Positions 26,189 to 34,982 of a stretch of 64,000 nucleotides of DNA are shown here, one piece after another; positions within the stretch are counted from its first letter, which is position 1; each line of letters opens with the position of its first letter. Made by a program: the position numbers and the translations under genes. The DNA comes from Bacteroidaceae bacterium (GTDB lineage: Bacteria; Bacteroidota; Bacteroidia; Bacteroidales; Muribaculaceae). The stretch spans positions 1 to 64,000 of the forward strand of contig JAETNO010000013.1 of NCBI GenBank assembly GCA_021768245.1, given 5' to 3'. The notes under the pieces are model-generated. The model ran no database searches and was not told the origin of the DNA. It was given only the letters and a program-made list of their open reading frames with translations.

Positions 26189-28243
26189 TCACATGCGCCT
26201 CAACTCAGCCTCATTGGCCGATTCTCCCTTATAGCTGCTTTTCCGTGGCTGGAACCGGTAGCTGATGTTGAGTGAGACACCCCTGTGGTCGTAGCTTTGG
26301 CGTTTATCCACGTATATGCCGAAAGTATTCATCGACCAGTCATTATTGGCGGTATTGAATATGTCTGTCGCCGATAATTTCACCGTCAGGGCCTTGTTGA
26401 GGAAAGTCCTGCCTATCGATGCGTCCATGCTCATCCATATGGTTCCGAATCGGTTGGTGTGCATGTCTCCGGAGCTTCGTCCGCTGATGTTTGCTGTGAT
26501 AAGCCAGCTGTGGGGGAGTGAGATTGTGTTGTCGAAATAATATGAAAAGATAGGACGGTTATAGCGTGTACCCTCTATTTCGAGCCATTGCTTGTAGACA
26601 CCTGCCGTTATATTCGGATTCCAGGCCTTTACTGTCTTACTCCATATTATATATAGGCTGAATAATGAGACATCGATATTTATCGGATGCATCAACAGCT
26701 GTAGTGTCGGGGCGGGGTAGAGCTGTTTGACGAACGCATAGGTATCGGTGCTGCGTATATAATCGGCCTGCAATATGAAATCATTCCATCGTCCGAAAAC
26801 TTGTGCGTCGTGCATGCGTTCGTCCTTAAGCAGCGGATTCCCTCCTTCGATTTCATGGCGTCCGACATAGTTCAGCGCTCCTGTCAGCTGGGAATAAGGG
26901 GGTCTTACAGCTGTCGTTTTATAACTTAGGCTAATCTCCGCCTGCTCGTTGAATGAATAGCCGAGTGATATGTCTGGCGTCAGGTTATGGTCACGGCGTC
27001 GGATGTCACTGCGGTAGTCAGTGTACTCATATCTTCCTCCTGCCGAGAGACTGAATCTTCCGAACAGGCGGCTCCATGAAGCGAATATCGCTGTCGAATT
27101 CTGTCGGGTCAAGGTCAACGATGAGGGTATATAATTCCCTATTTCCTCGTTGAGCATATGGAAGTCGAGACGGGTCCGTGTATATGTCTCCTGTGTTCCT
27201 ACCGTGAATTCTCCTTTACAGAGCGGGAAATTGAGATATAATTTGCCTGCCCATAGGGTGGATGTCTTGTGGTCGAAGGAATTTACCGATGGGGTTGATG
27301 AATCCGGATAGGATGTCTCTGTAGTGTTGTCAGATTTCGAACTGCGGAAATCCCCGTCGAAATGCAGTCTGTATCTGTCAGCGAAGGTATCGTCGTAGTA
27401 TGCTGACACCCTATGGCTGTGCGCTTTTATATTTTTGTCGATCCTTCTGTCTATCGGGGATTCGCTGTTGAGCCATTCAGTCCCGGTGTTTCTGACGTCT
27501 GCCTGCTCGGGGTTGAATCTGTAGTAGCCGCCGAATGATAGCTTGTCTTTTGAATAGTTGAAGCCGGTTTTGACTGTTCCTGCGTTTGTCGGGTAACTGT
27601 TGTGTTGTGAACCGCCGACCGATGTTTTCTTCCCTTCATAATCAAGTGTGTTCAATGTCCGGCCTTTTATGAGGGAATTGCTGTGGTTGATGGAGCCGGA
27701 GACGAAAATGTCGACATGTCCTGAGCGATAGTTCAGGTCAAGTAAATCCATTATCGACCATTTGCGGTTGCGTTTCGCTTCAAATTGGTCTGAAAGTGAC
27801 AGCCCTTGCATGAAATTGTGTCGCGTGGTAATTTTCAACACCGCATCTGTGGTGCTTTCATACATTGCGCCGGGAGCCATTTGCAACTCAATCTTTTTGA
27901 TATTATTTGACAATAGGTGTTGAAGTTCCTGATTGTCGCGCATAGGACGTCCGTCGATATATATTTCAATATTCTGGCGCCCGATGATGCTTACGGCTCC
28001 GTTGTCGACTTTAATCATAGGGAGTTGTGCGAGCACGTCAAGGGCGTTTCCTAAGTTCTGTAGATTGGAGCCGGGGATAGTTGTCACCAATGTGCTGCCT
28101 TCGAGTTTGGTGGCGGGTTGCCGGGCCATTACCACTATTTCCTGAAGGTTTAACGACAATGAGTCTGTTTCGTTCGCAGTCTGAGCATGGCATACTATGG
28201 CCGTGAAAGCGGCAAGAAAAATACAAAGTTTTTTTACGTTCAT
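26189..28243 (-). CDS. Outer-membrane beta-barrel protein, TonB-receptor-like
   Basis: A 684-residue outer-membrane protein with a signal peptide (MNVKKLCIFLAAFTAIVCHAQ). A plug-like segment at about 45-140 contains GNALDVLAQLPMIKVDNGAVSIIGR and IEIYIDGRPM, followed by a long barrel rich in alternating aromatic strands ending in VSLNISYRFQ. It resembles the outer membrane beta-barrel family (PF14905) that lacks a large N-terminal regulatory domain. No SusD-like partner follows. The ligand is not known. Upstream lies a promoter with TAATTTTG. Confidence 0.85.
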   Translation of the reverse strand: MNVKKLCIFLAAFTAIVCHAQTANETDSLSLNLQEIVVMARQPATKLEGSTLVTTIPGSNLQNLGNALDVLAQLPMIKVDNGAVSIIGRQNIEIYIDGRPMRDNQELQHLLSNNIKKIELQMAPGAMYESTTDAVLKITTRHNFMQGLSLSDQFEAKRNRKWSIMDLLDLNYRSGHVDIFVSGSINHSNSLIKGRTLNTLDYEGKKTSVGGSQHNSYPTNAGTVKTGFNYSKDKLSFGGYYRFNPEQADVRNTGTEWLNSESPIDRRIDKNIKAHSHRVSAYYDDTFADRYRLHFDGDFRSSKSDNTTETSYPDSSTPSVNSFDHKTSTLWAGKLYLNFPLCKGEFTVGTQETYTRTRLDFHMLNEEIGNYIPSSLTLTRQNSTAIFASWSRLFGRFSLSAGGRYEYTDYRSDIRRRDHNLTPDISLGYSFNEQAEISLSYKTTAVRPPYSQLTGALNYVGRHEIEGGNPLLKDERMHDAQVFGRWNDFILQADYIRSTDTYAFVKQLYPAPTLQLLMHPINIDVSLFSLYIIWSKTVKAWNPNITAGVYKQWLEIEGTRYNRPIFSYYFDNTISLPHSWLITANISGRSSGDMHTNRFGTIWMSMDASIGRTFLNKALTVKLSATDIFNTANNDWSMNTFGIYVDKRQSYDHRGVSLNISYRFQPRKSSYKGESANEAELRRM

Positions 28244-28262
28244 AATCGATGAATTTTTCTTG

Positions 28263-28295
28263 CAAAATTACCGCTTAAATTCATCGTCCGCCAAA
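28263..28295 (-). promoter_or_regulatory. Promoter of the outer-membrane protein gene
   Basis: On the minus strand TTTG (28292-28295), a 21-base spacer and TAATTTTG (28263-28270) fit the Bacteroidetes consensus. The leader is about 15 bases. Confidence 0.6.
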
Positions 28296-28378
28296 TTTGC
28301 AGTCTGACATGCTCGTTTGTAACTTATTGGTGATTAGTGGTTTGTGGCTTGATAAAACCGCTTTTTCTGACAATCTTT

Positions 28379-29983
28379 TTATGACCGCGACTGTATGAAC
28401 CTGTCGAGGTCGTCGTTATTGTTGAGTGAAAGCCGTTGGCGCAGACGGTAACGGGCGGTGTTGACGCTTGCACGGGTAATTCCTAATGACAGGGCCGTTT
28501 CTTCTGAATTAAGTTTCAGATAGATGAGCATACATAGCAGTTCATCTTTTGTGGTCAGTGTCGGAAATTCTGATTTCAGATTTTTGATTAGATTCGGGTA
28601 TAGCGAGTTGAATGAGCGTCGGAAAATTACTTCGTCCTCCTTTGTCAATATTACGGGATTTAACGGAGGAGCCACGGCTCTTTCTACTGTTTGTTCATGG
28701 GATTGCGCCTTTTCAAGAGTTTCATTCAGCTCTTCTATCTTGCTGTTGAGTGCCTGCTGTGTCGACAGGAGTTTGTTGATTTCATTCCAACTTTCGGCTA
28801 TTTTGCGTTTTGCGGTTTTATGGCGCTCGATAAACAGAATTATCAGGGCTATCATTGCGATAATTGCAAAGATTGTCGCAGTCCAAAGCAAGGTGTTGTT
28901 TCGCTGAGTGAACTTCAGTTTCTGCTCCATAAGTTGGTTCTCAGCTTCCTTTATTGAAGTTCGCCAACGGAAGTCTGCACCTATGGCACTGTTTATCTTG
29001 TTGCGGACGGCTGACGAGTCTACTTCCGACACATATCTGGGAAATATTTTTGCGAGTTTCTTTCCGTCGCCGGCTTTTGCATATGCATTGGCGAGTAGTC
29101 TCAGTCCCCATGCGATGGATTCATCCCATTGCAATTCTTCAAATTCGTTCATGGCTTGCTCCATGATTGGGATGCCTTTCGATGTCTGGCCAATCTTCAC
29201 ATAGCCAAGTCCGGTTATAAACCGTTCAGTTGCGGTGACATTTTGGTCTGAGGTAGAATCTCCCGACAGTTTCTCTAATTCTGCAATCATGCTTCGTATG
29301 GTATCGGGATTGGATTTCCACTCAATATACGATATAGCCCGGTCCGACTTTAGTTTCCTGAGATAAATCGGAGTGTTATTATATTGTCTGACGGCTATGA
29401 GTGCACTGTCATAGGTGCATAATGCTTTGTCCCATTGATTTATGTATGCATATTGGGCACCTCGCATCCTCCATAGTTCGGATAGCATAACAGGGTCATT
29501 GGTTTTGGCATAGTCAATCGCTTTAGCGTTCAATTCCAATGCTTCCTGACTGAGTCCGAGGGTGGAATATAGATTCGAAAGATTTCCCATCAACTTGATG
29601 TTTCCTCTCACGGTGCCGGATGTCGGATTGGAATTCAGTGTGTCCATTGCCTCATGAAGATACTCCAACGCACGGCGGTAGTCGCCGTTACGACGATAAA
29701 AATAGCCGGTCTGGCTAAGTACATTGACTGCCGCGTCAGGACTCTTGCCACTGTACATCTGCTCCAATGCTTTCTGTTGGACTGCCATATACTCATCGGT
29801 CGGAGCTCCGTCATACATCATTGTTTCGGCAAGCTGGTTGTAGGATATGGAATCAGTCTCTGTGGGCTTATCCGAAACTCCGTGTTTGCAGCCTATTATA
29901 GGTAGTATGCACAGTATGATTGCTGTCAGGCATGCAGTGCTTGAATGTTTCTTAAGTATATTGTGGTAACGGTTTTTGGCCAT
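28379..29983 (-). CDS. Membrane-tethered TPR regulator with C-terminal HTH
   Basis: A 534-residue protein with an N-terminal export signal and lipobox (IIGC, Cys near 32), then a tetratricopeptide-type helical sensor region of about 300 residues (for example AAVNVLSQTGYFYRRNGDYRRALEYLHEA). A single membrane helix near 357-380 is followed by a coiled coil (LNSKIEELNETLEKA) and a C-terminal LuxR-like HTH (LTTKDELLCMLIYL...ETALSLGITRASVNTARYRLRQRL). The layout suggests a one-component regulator that senses outside and binds DNA inside. It is the last gene of a probable operon with the related gene at 30020 and the GH28 gene. Confidence 0.8.
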   Translation of the reverse strand: MAKNRYHNILKKHSSTACLTAIILCILPIIGCKHGVSDKPTETDSISYNQLAETMMYDGAPTDEYMAVQQKALEQMYSGKSPDAAVNVLSQTGYFYRRNGDYRRALEYLHEAMDTLNSNPTSGTVRGNIKLMGNLSNLYSTLGLSQEALELNAKAIDYAKTNDPVMLSELWRMRGAQYAYINQWDKALCTYDSALIAVRQYNNTPIYLRKLKSDRAISYIEWKSNPDTIRSMIAELEKLSGDSTSDQNVTATERFITGLGYVKIGQTSKGIPIMEQAMNEFEELQWDESIAWGLRLLANAYAKAGDGKKLAKIFPRYVSEVDSSAVRNKINSAIGADFRWRTSIKEAENQLMEQKLKFTQRNNTLLWTATIFAIIAMIALIILFIERHKTAKRKIAESWNEINKLLSTQQALNSKIEELNETLEKAQSHEQTVERAVAPPLNPVILTKEDEVIFRRSFNSLYPNLIKNLKSEFPTLTTKDELLCMLIYLKLNSEETALSLGITRASVNTARYRLRQRLSLNNNDDLDRFIQSRS

Positions 29984-30019
29984 TGTCGTTTGAGAAGATT
30001 TTGTCAGATAATTAGGTTT

Positions 30020-31009
30020 TTATTCGAATATTTCGGCGACGAGGGCGGGTGATTTTGTTGCAAGCCGGCTTTTGAGGCGAGACTTGCGTTTATAGATTAC
30101 GTCGGCTTTTTCGTCGAGGAGTAGGCAGATGGTAGGGGTTGACAAGCGACATGCGATGTAGACCGCGAGGCGATAATCATTCTCCTTGATATCGGGCCAT
30201 GCCTCTTTGAGTTGACGTAGCGCATTTCCACGGCAATCATTGACTGCTTTCTCCATTTCAGTGAATATCGCGTTGTCGGCTTTCACGGCCTCAATTTCGG
30301 CTTTGACTTTAGATACTATAGCATTTTTCTCAGCCCGGGTTCCCTGGGTTTCATAATATGTCTCACAAAGGCGGTCTATCAGGGAGAAGCGTGTGTCGAG
30401 TAGATTTCCCATGCGCTGTTCGATATGGGAGCAGACTTCATTGCTTCGGGAAAGCTGGCTCCTGAGTTCCGAAGCTTCCAGCATCAACATCGCCGCATGA
30501 TGGTCTTTCTCCCTGATGCGTTTCCGTTGCCATGTTATGATGATTATGGCACAGAGAGCTATGATGATTCCCGCAAATATTATCCGTTCGCGTTCCGCTC
30601 GTGCTTTGAAGAGGTAATACTCTTTCTCTTTTTGAAGATAGAGGGCTCTTGAGAGTGCGTCGCTGTCTTTGGTGGCTGATGAAAGAATCGCGCCTTTCAG
30701 CTTGCGGGCTTTTTGCAATTCCGCTTCCATGCCGTTGCGGGAATAGTAGTCGATGGCGATGTTGACAATCGTATCCGTCGGGGCCGAAAGGCTGTTTGCA
30801 AGCATTGCCTCGCTGTAGAGTAGCGCCCACTGCGCCATAGTCGCGGAGTCGTGAATTTCTGATACATCAATTGCGTTCAGACGCGTAAAGGCTTCCTGCG
30901 GATTTTTGTCCATCATCCGGCGGGCCTCCTCGAAATTATGAGCCTGACTCCCGGAGTAGGAGCATGCTGTGACTAATAATGTCAGTACTATGTAAGCTAA
31001 TGTGCGCAT
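30020..31009 (-). CDS. Shorter membrane-tethered TPR/HTH regulator
   Basis: A 329-residue protein with the same architecture as its downstream neighbour but a shorter sensor part. It has a lipoprotein signal (LVTAC), a short helical periplasmic region, one membrane helix near 144-160 (IIFAGIIIALCAIIIITW), a cytoplasmic coiled coil and a C-terminal HTH-like segment (NDYRLAVYIACRLSTPTICLLLDEKADVIYKRKSRLKSRL). It lies 36 bases before the 534-residue gene and 37 bases after the GH28 gene, all on the minus strand. I infer a related regulator; the target is unknown. Confidence 0.72.
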   Translation of the reverse strand: MRTLAYIVLTLLVTACSYSGSQAHNFEEARRMMDKNPQEAFTRLNAIDVSEIHDSATMAQWALLYSEAMLANSLSAPTDTIVNIAIDYYSRNGMEAELQKARKLKGAILSSATKDSDALSRALYLQKEKEYYLFKARAERERIIFAGIIIALCAIIIITWQRKRIREKDHHAAMLMLEASELRSQLSRSNEVCSHIEQRMGNLLDTRFSLIDRLCETYYETQGTRAEKNAIVSKVKAEIEAVKADNAIFTEMEKAVNDCRGNALRQLKEAWPDIKENDYRLAVYIACRLSTPTICLLLDEKADVIYKRKSRLKSRLATKSPALVAEIFE

Positions 31010-31046
31010 ATTTTATTTGTTGACAGCAGAGTCAGATGATAGATGG

Positions 31047-32507
31047 TTACTGTTTTTTATCACGGTCAAAGATTCTGTCTGATTTAGCCGCCTGTGTCGG
31101 CACTCCCACACGACCGCCGATGAAACAGTCGTTAAGTGTCACTCCTTCCGTGTCGCTGAAACTTACGCCTATCTTCGCGCTTCCGACTTCGATGTTTGAG
31201 AATGTCACATTTCTGACAGGTTTCTGTTTTGTGCCCTGCACAACAAGGGCGGCTGCCGACGCATTGCCGCATTTCAGACCGTCGACGTGTATATTCTCAA
31301 TAGTCGAGAAATAGTGGTTGTCCATCCCTTCGCCGGCATAGCAGCTTGTGACGTAGAAAAGGTCCTCTACATCTCCGAATGTGCAGTTTCTCACGAAAAG
31401 ATTCCTTACGAAGCCTCCGCGGTCCGGATTGGTCTTTACATAGATGCCGCGTTTGCAATAGCCTGCATAGGTGCAGTCCTCGATTATCACATTGCGCACG
31501 CCCGACGACATCTCGCTTCCTATTACTACGGCATGCAGGCCTTTGAACCTGCAGTTTCTGATTACTATATTCTCGCTCGGGGAGTTTGCCGAACGACCGT
31601 CGTCGTCACGCCCGCTCTTGATGGCTATGTTGTCGTCGCCATTGTCGAAGTCTATGTCTTCGATGAGAATGTTGCGTGAACATTCCGGGTCGATGCCGTC
31701 ATTGTTGACAAGTTTGGCGTCATAGCGCAGTCCGCGGCATATTATGTCCTCACTCTTCAGAAGATGTACGCACCAGAAGGGTGAGTTTATGATTTTCACC
31801 CCTTGAAGCGTAACGCCCGTGCAGTTGTATAATTGCAGGAGTTGCGGGCGTAGATAGTCACCTTTGCCGAAACGGCGCTCTTCAATGTCCGTCCTTGAAT
31901 GGTTCATGTCGCGTGTGCGTTTCTGGGCCGGTTTCTGAAGTCTGCGCCATGTCGCGAAAGTGTCCATTGCATTGCCGTCGATGGTTCCTTCTCCGATGAT
32001 TGCCACATTCGTGAGCCCGTAGCCATAAATCATGGGGGAGTAGTTGTAGATAAAGGTGCCTTCCCAACTGGTGTTGACGATAGGATAACATTCCGGGTCG
32101 GGGGTGAATCGGAGTGTCGCGCCTTTTTGCAGTTCGATGCAGACATTGCTTGTCAGCGTGACAGGCCCTTTTATGAAATAGTCGCCTGCGGGGACTGTTA
32201 TATGAAGTCCTCCGTTTTTATCGGCACGGCGCATGGCTTTGTCAAAGGCCGGACGGCAGTCCTTTTTTCCGTTGCCCTTCGCTCCGAGCGAAAGGATGTT
32301 TATTGACTGAATCTTTTTGCCATTGATATTATAAGTTGACGCAGCATTGTCGCTGACTATTGAAGCCCCGTTTATGTTTGACAGGATGCTGTCGCGCAGG
32401 CTGTCAAGTTCAATGTCGAAGTTGTTTTCCGCCTTGGATTCAAAAGCCGGATTTCCGACAATCAACATCAAAGCAAGCGTACGTAGGGCGGTTCTTAAGA
32501 TATGCAT
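31047..32507 (-). CDS. Secreted glycoside hydrolase family 28 (polygalacturonase-like)
   Basis: A 486-residue exported enzyme. The start at 32507 gives a normal signal peptide (MHILRTALRTLALMLIV...SKA). The right-handed beta-helix carries the GH28 catalytic segments in variant form: NNDGIDPE near 268 (usual NTD), GDDNIAIKSG near 290 (usual DD), HAVVIGSE near 327 (usual GHG) and RGIYVKT near 352 (usual RIK). It should cleave galacturonan or rhamnogalacturonan parts of pectin. It is the first gene of the cluster with two membrane-tethered regulators. Confidence 0.9.
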   Translation of the reverse strand: MHILRTALRTLALMLIVGNPAFESKAENNFDIELDSLRDSILSNINGASIVSDNAASTYNINGKKIQSINILSLGAKGNGKKDCRPAFDKAMRRADKNGGLHITVPAGDYFIKGPVTLTSNVCIELQKGATLRFTPDPECYPIVNTSWEGTFIYNYSPMIYGYGLTNVAIIGEGTIDGNAMDTFATWRRLQKPAQKRTRDMNHSRTDIEERRFGKGDYLRPQLLQLYNCTGVTLQGVKIINSPFWCVHLLKSEDIICRGLRYDAKLVNNDGIDPECSRNILIEDIDFDNGDDNIAIKSGRDDDGRSANSPSENIVIRNCRFKGLHAVVIGSEMSSGVRNVIIEDCTYAGYCKRGIYVKTNPDRGGFVRNLFVRNCTFGDVEDLFYVTSCYAGEGMDNHYFSTIENIHVDGLKCGNASAAALVVQGTKQKPVRNVTFSNIEVGSAKIGVSFSDTEGVTLNDCFIGGRVGVPTQAAKSDRIFDRDKKQ

Positions 32508-32529
32508 GGCAAGACTGATTGGTGACGTC

Positions 32530-32537
32530 GCAAAGTT
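32530..32537 (-). promoter_or_regulatory. -7 element upstream of the GH28 gene
   Basis: TAACTTTG on the minus strand, about 22 bases before the start at 32507, fits the Bacteroidetes -7 consensus. No clear -33 TTTG was seen at the expected distance, which could mean an activated promoter. Confidence 0.45.
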
Positions 32538-32617
32538 AACAAAAATCATCAAAACTTATTCATAATTTTTGGGGACAATTTATGGCGAGATCCGAAATTC
32601 CGTAATATGAAATTTCG

Positions 32618-32625
32618 TACCTTTG
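32618..32625 (+). promoter_or_regulatory. Possible -7 element upstream of the DUF1349 gene
   Basis: TACCTTTG fits the -7 consensus but lies about 190 bases before the DUF1349 start and has no clean -33 partner. Weak evidence. Confidence 0.3.
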
Positions 32626-32751
32626 TTGCGGAATTAGTTGGATTATAAGGACTATTTAAAATTTTCCTTGTGAATCCTCATAGTTTTCAATACAGATGCA
32701 ATTTGTGAATAATGACCAATCCAATACATAATGAGGCCGGACATGAATTAA

Positions 32752-32783
32752 AATTTTATATCGTTTAATTTTTGAGAGTTACT
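32752..32783 (+). repeat. 32-base leader element, copy A
   Basis: A 32-base sequence (beginning AATTTTATATCGTTT, ending TTTTTGAGAGTTACT) recurs at 60146-60177 with a single mismatch and in the same orientation. Here it lies 30 bases before the start of the DUF1349 lipoprotein gene. Confidence 0.8.
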
Positions 32784-32813
32784 TTAATATAAATTGGTTT
32801 AATATTTCAGCAA

Positions 32814-33566
32814 ATGAACAGAACCCAAATTATCATAGCGTTGTCAATACTTGTGTGTACACTGTTTTCATGTCAAAATGAGCAGAAACAACAATCTGCG
32901 ACAATAAATAAATCGAATATGGAAAAAGAAGATACAATCCTAAAGCCATTTGTGGCGGAAAACTTGTTTTGGATTCGTGAACCAAAACAATATACCATTA
33001 CGGACTCTTTAATCACAATCGTTTCAGAACCTCACACCGACCTATGGCAGCGCACCTATTATGGATTCAGCAATGATAATGCTCCTGTGCTACAAATGAA
33101 AACCTCTAACAAGTTCTTTTCTTTCACAGTAAAGACATCGTTCAACAGTTCAGCGCTGTTTGACCAATGCGGTATCGCGATTTATCTTGACAGTGATAAC
33201 TGGATGAAGGCGTCAATTGAATACGAAAATGAGGAATATCAAAGGCTGGGCAGTGTTGTGACAAACAACGGATATTCCGACTGGGCCACACATGACATTC
33301 CATCTTCAATAAAAGAAATGTGGTATCGTCTTAGCCGCCGGGGAAGTGACTATTATATCGAAACGAGCACTGACGGTATCACTTTCCACCAGATGCGCAC
33401 ATTTCATTTAGATAAGGGTGATGGGGAAATTTCGTTCGGAATATATGCGGCAAGCCCGGTTGACCATTCATTCACCGCACAGTTTTCTGAAATGGAAGTC
33501 GGAGAGTGTAAATGGAAATCTTGGTCGGCGGAAGACACGGGTTTCAAACAGACCGCAAACCAATAA
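32814..33566 (+). CDS. DUF1349 domain lipoprotein
   Basis: A 250-residue exported protein with a lipobox (TLFSC, Cys about 20) and a concanavalin/laminin-G-like beta-sandwich of the DUF1349 (regulation of enolase 1) family. Visible parts include LFDQCGIAIYLDSDNWMKASIEYEN in the middle and the late ISFGIYAASPVDHSFTAQFSEMEV. Family members may bind carbohydrates, but a function is not established. A 32-base repeated element and AT-rich leader precede it. The MFS transporter gene starts 88 bases later. Confidence 0.82.
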   Translation: MNRTQIIIALSILVCTLFSCQNEQKQQSATINKSNMEKEDTILKPFVAENLFWIREPKQYTITDSLITIVSEPHTDLWQRTYYGFSNDNAPVLQMKTSNKFFSFTVKTSFNSSALFDQCGIAIYLDSDNWMKASIEYENEEYQRLGSVVTNNGYSDWATHDIPSSIKEMWYRLSRRGSDYYIETSTDGITFHQMRTFHLDKGDGEISFGIYAASPVDHSFTAQFSEMEVGECKWKSWSAEDTGFKQTANQ

Positions 33567-33654
33567 GCCGCTATCCAATTAATTGAATGTAAACACGAGC
33601 AGGCAGTCATTCTGTTGATTGCCTGCTCAATATGATGTTGACAATTTCCCTGAG

Positions 33655-34842
33655 ATGAATATACTTCACCACCAACATCTGCATCTACTTGTTGCCAATC
33701 GTGTCGCTTTTCTGGTAATAGGGGTTCTCGAGGCAGCATGGGCTCCGATTGTTCCATATGTCAAGAGCGCTTTTGAGATAGATGAGGGTACTCTTGGCTT
33801 GCTTATGCTATGCAGTGGATTTGGCTCTATATGCGCACTTCCGCTTTCAGGCTTTCTTGTGAACCGCTTTGGCGCAAAGAGAGTGGTATATGTGTCGGGG
33901 TTGATGATGGCATTTGCTTTGTTAGCGATAAGCCTGCTTATAAACATATGGCTGACAGGTGTGATGCTTATGATTTTCGGAGGCTGCACCATAACTATTG
34001 ATGTTGCGGCGAATGTGAATGGTATTGCTATTGAGCATAAGACCGGACGGCATCTTATGTCCGGTTTCCATGGAGGCTATTCATTGGGCACGCTGATTGG
34101 CGCCGGAACCATGAGCGTACTGTTTACTCTGGGACTCATACCTGAATGGGCTGTAGTCATTTGTATGGTGCTCACAATTATTGCATTGGTGTTAGGATGC
34201 AGGGATTTGTTACCGAAAGATGAACTTAAGACGGACACGCCTGTCGAGAGACCGAAAAAGGGCGGATTATATATTCCTCCTATGGTAGTAGTGGTTGGAT
34301 TGCTGTGCTTTATCATGTATGCTTCGGAAGGGGCTGTAATGGGGTGGTCGGCTATATTTGTCAGTCAGGAGCGTGGTATTGACATGTCTATGGCAGGTTT
34401 TTTCTATACGGCTTTTGCCATAGCAATGACAATTATGAGACTCTGTGGTGACAAAATAGTCGATTGGTTAGGCCAAAGGATTGTCGTGGCCGGAGGAGCT
34501 TTGCTTATTGCTGTCGGTTTTCTGATTGTTATACTGATTGATAATGCTGTTGCTGCTGTCATTGGCTTTGCGTTGGTCGGTTGTGGTGCTGCCAATGTTG
34601 TCCCTCAGCTTGTTTCATTCGCGGCACACATAAAAGGAATGGCTCTACATAATATTATCAGTCTTATCAACGCTTTCGGATATTCGGGCATACTCATCGG
34701 TCCTGTAATAATTGGATTTGTCGGGAAACAATATGGTTTGCATATGTCATTCTTTGGAATCGCAGTCTTTGCTTTAATTGTCTCCGTGGTTTCGTCCGTA
34801 GTATTAAAAACAAACGGAACGACGTCATTGTCGAAAGTATGA
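33655..34842 (+). CDS. Major facilitator superfamily transporter
   Basis: A 395-residue inner-membrane protein with 12 hydrophobic segments. An N-half loop motif FLVNRFGAKRVVYVSG near 70-85 corresponds to the MFS signature between helices 2 and 3. The type resembles YbjJ/FucP-like transporters of Bacteroidetes. The start at 33655 (MNILHHQHLH) is the first ATG; a longer frame from a TTG is less likely. The substrate cannot be told; the neighbours are a DUF1349 lipoprotein and an amylomaltase, so a sugar is possible. Confidence 0.85.
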   Translation: MNILHHQHLHLLVANRVAFLVIGVLEAAWAPIVPYVKSAFEIDEGTLGLLMLCSGFGSICALPLSGFLVNRFGAKRVVYVSGLMMAFALLAISLLINIWLTGVMLMIFGGCTITIDVAANVNGIAIEHKTGRHLMSGFHGGYSLGTLIGAGTMSVLFTLGLIPEWAVVICMVLTIIALVLGCRDLLPKDELKTDTPVERPKKGGLYIPPMVVVVGLLCFIMYASEGAVMGWSAIFVSQERGIDMSMAGFFYTAFAIAMTIMRLCGDKIVDWLGQRIVVAGGALLIAVGFLIVILIDNAVAAVIGFALVGCGAANVVPQLVSFAAHIKGMALHNIISLINAFGYSGILIGPVIIGFVGKQYGLHMSFFGIAVFALIVSVVSSVVLKTNGTTSLSKV

Positions 34843-34942
34843 TTGTTTTAAGACTCAGGAACTGCTTGGATTTTTATTGTGAATTTTAAATAGTTTCTGA
34901 GGTTTTTCTCCATTTTTATTAGCCTTTTCCATAGATTTTCCC

Positions 34943-34950
34943 TATTTTTG
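34943..34950 (+). promoter_or_regulatory. -7 element of the malQ gene
   Basis: TATTTTTG fits the -7 consensus, 32 bases before the malQ start. The -33 region reads TTAG instead of TTTG, so the promoter is only partly consensus. Confidence 0.45.
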
Positions 34951-34982
34951 CGTTATATTCAATATATCATACTTACATACTC

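Noticed and set aside
26186..26189. Missing terminator between two convergent genes with stops two bases apart
   Set aside because: No hairpin was found over the stops, but tight convergent ends are ordinary and need no special explanation.
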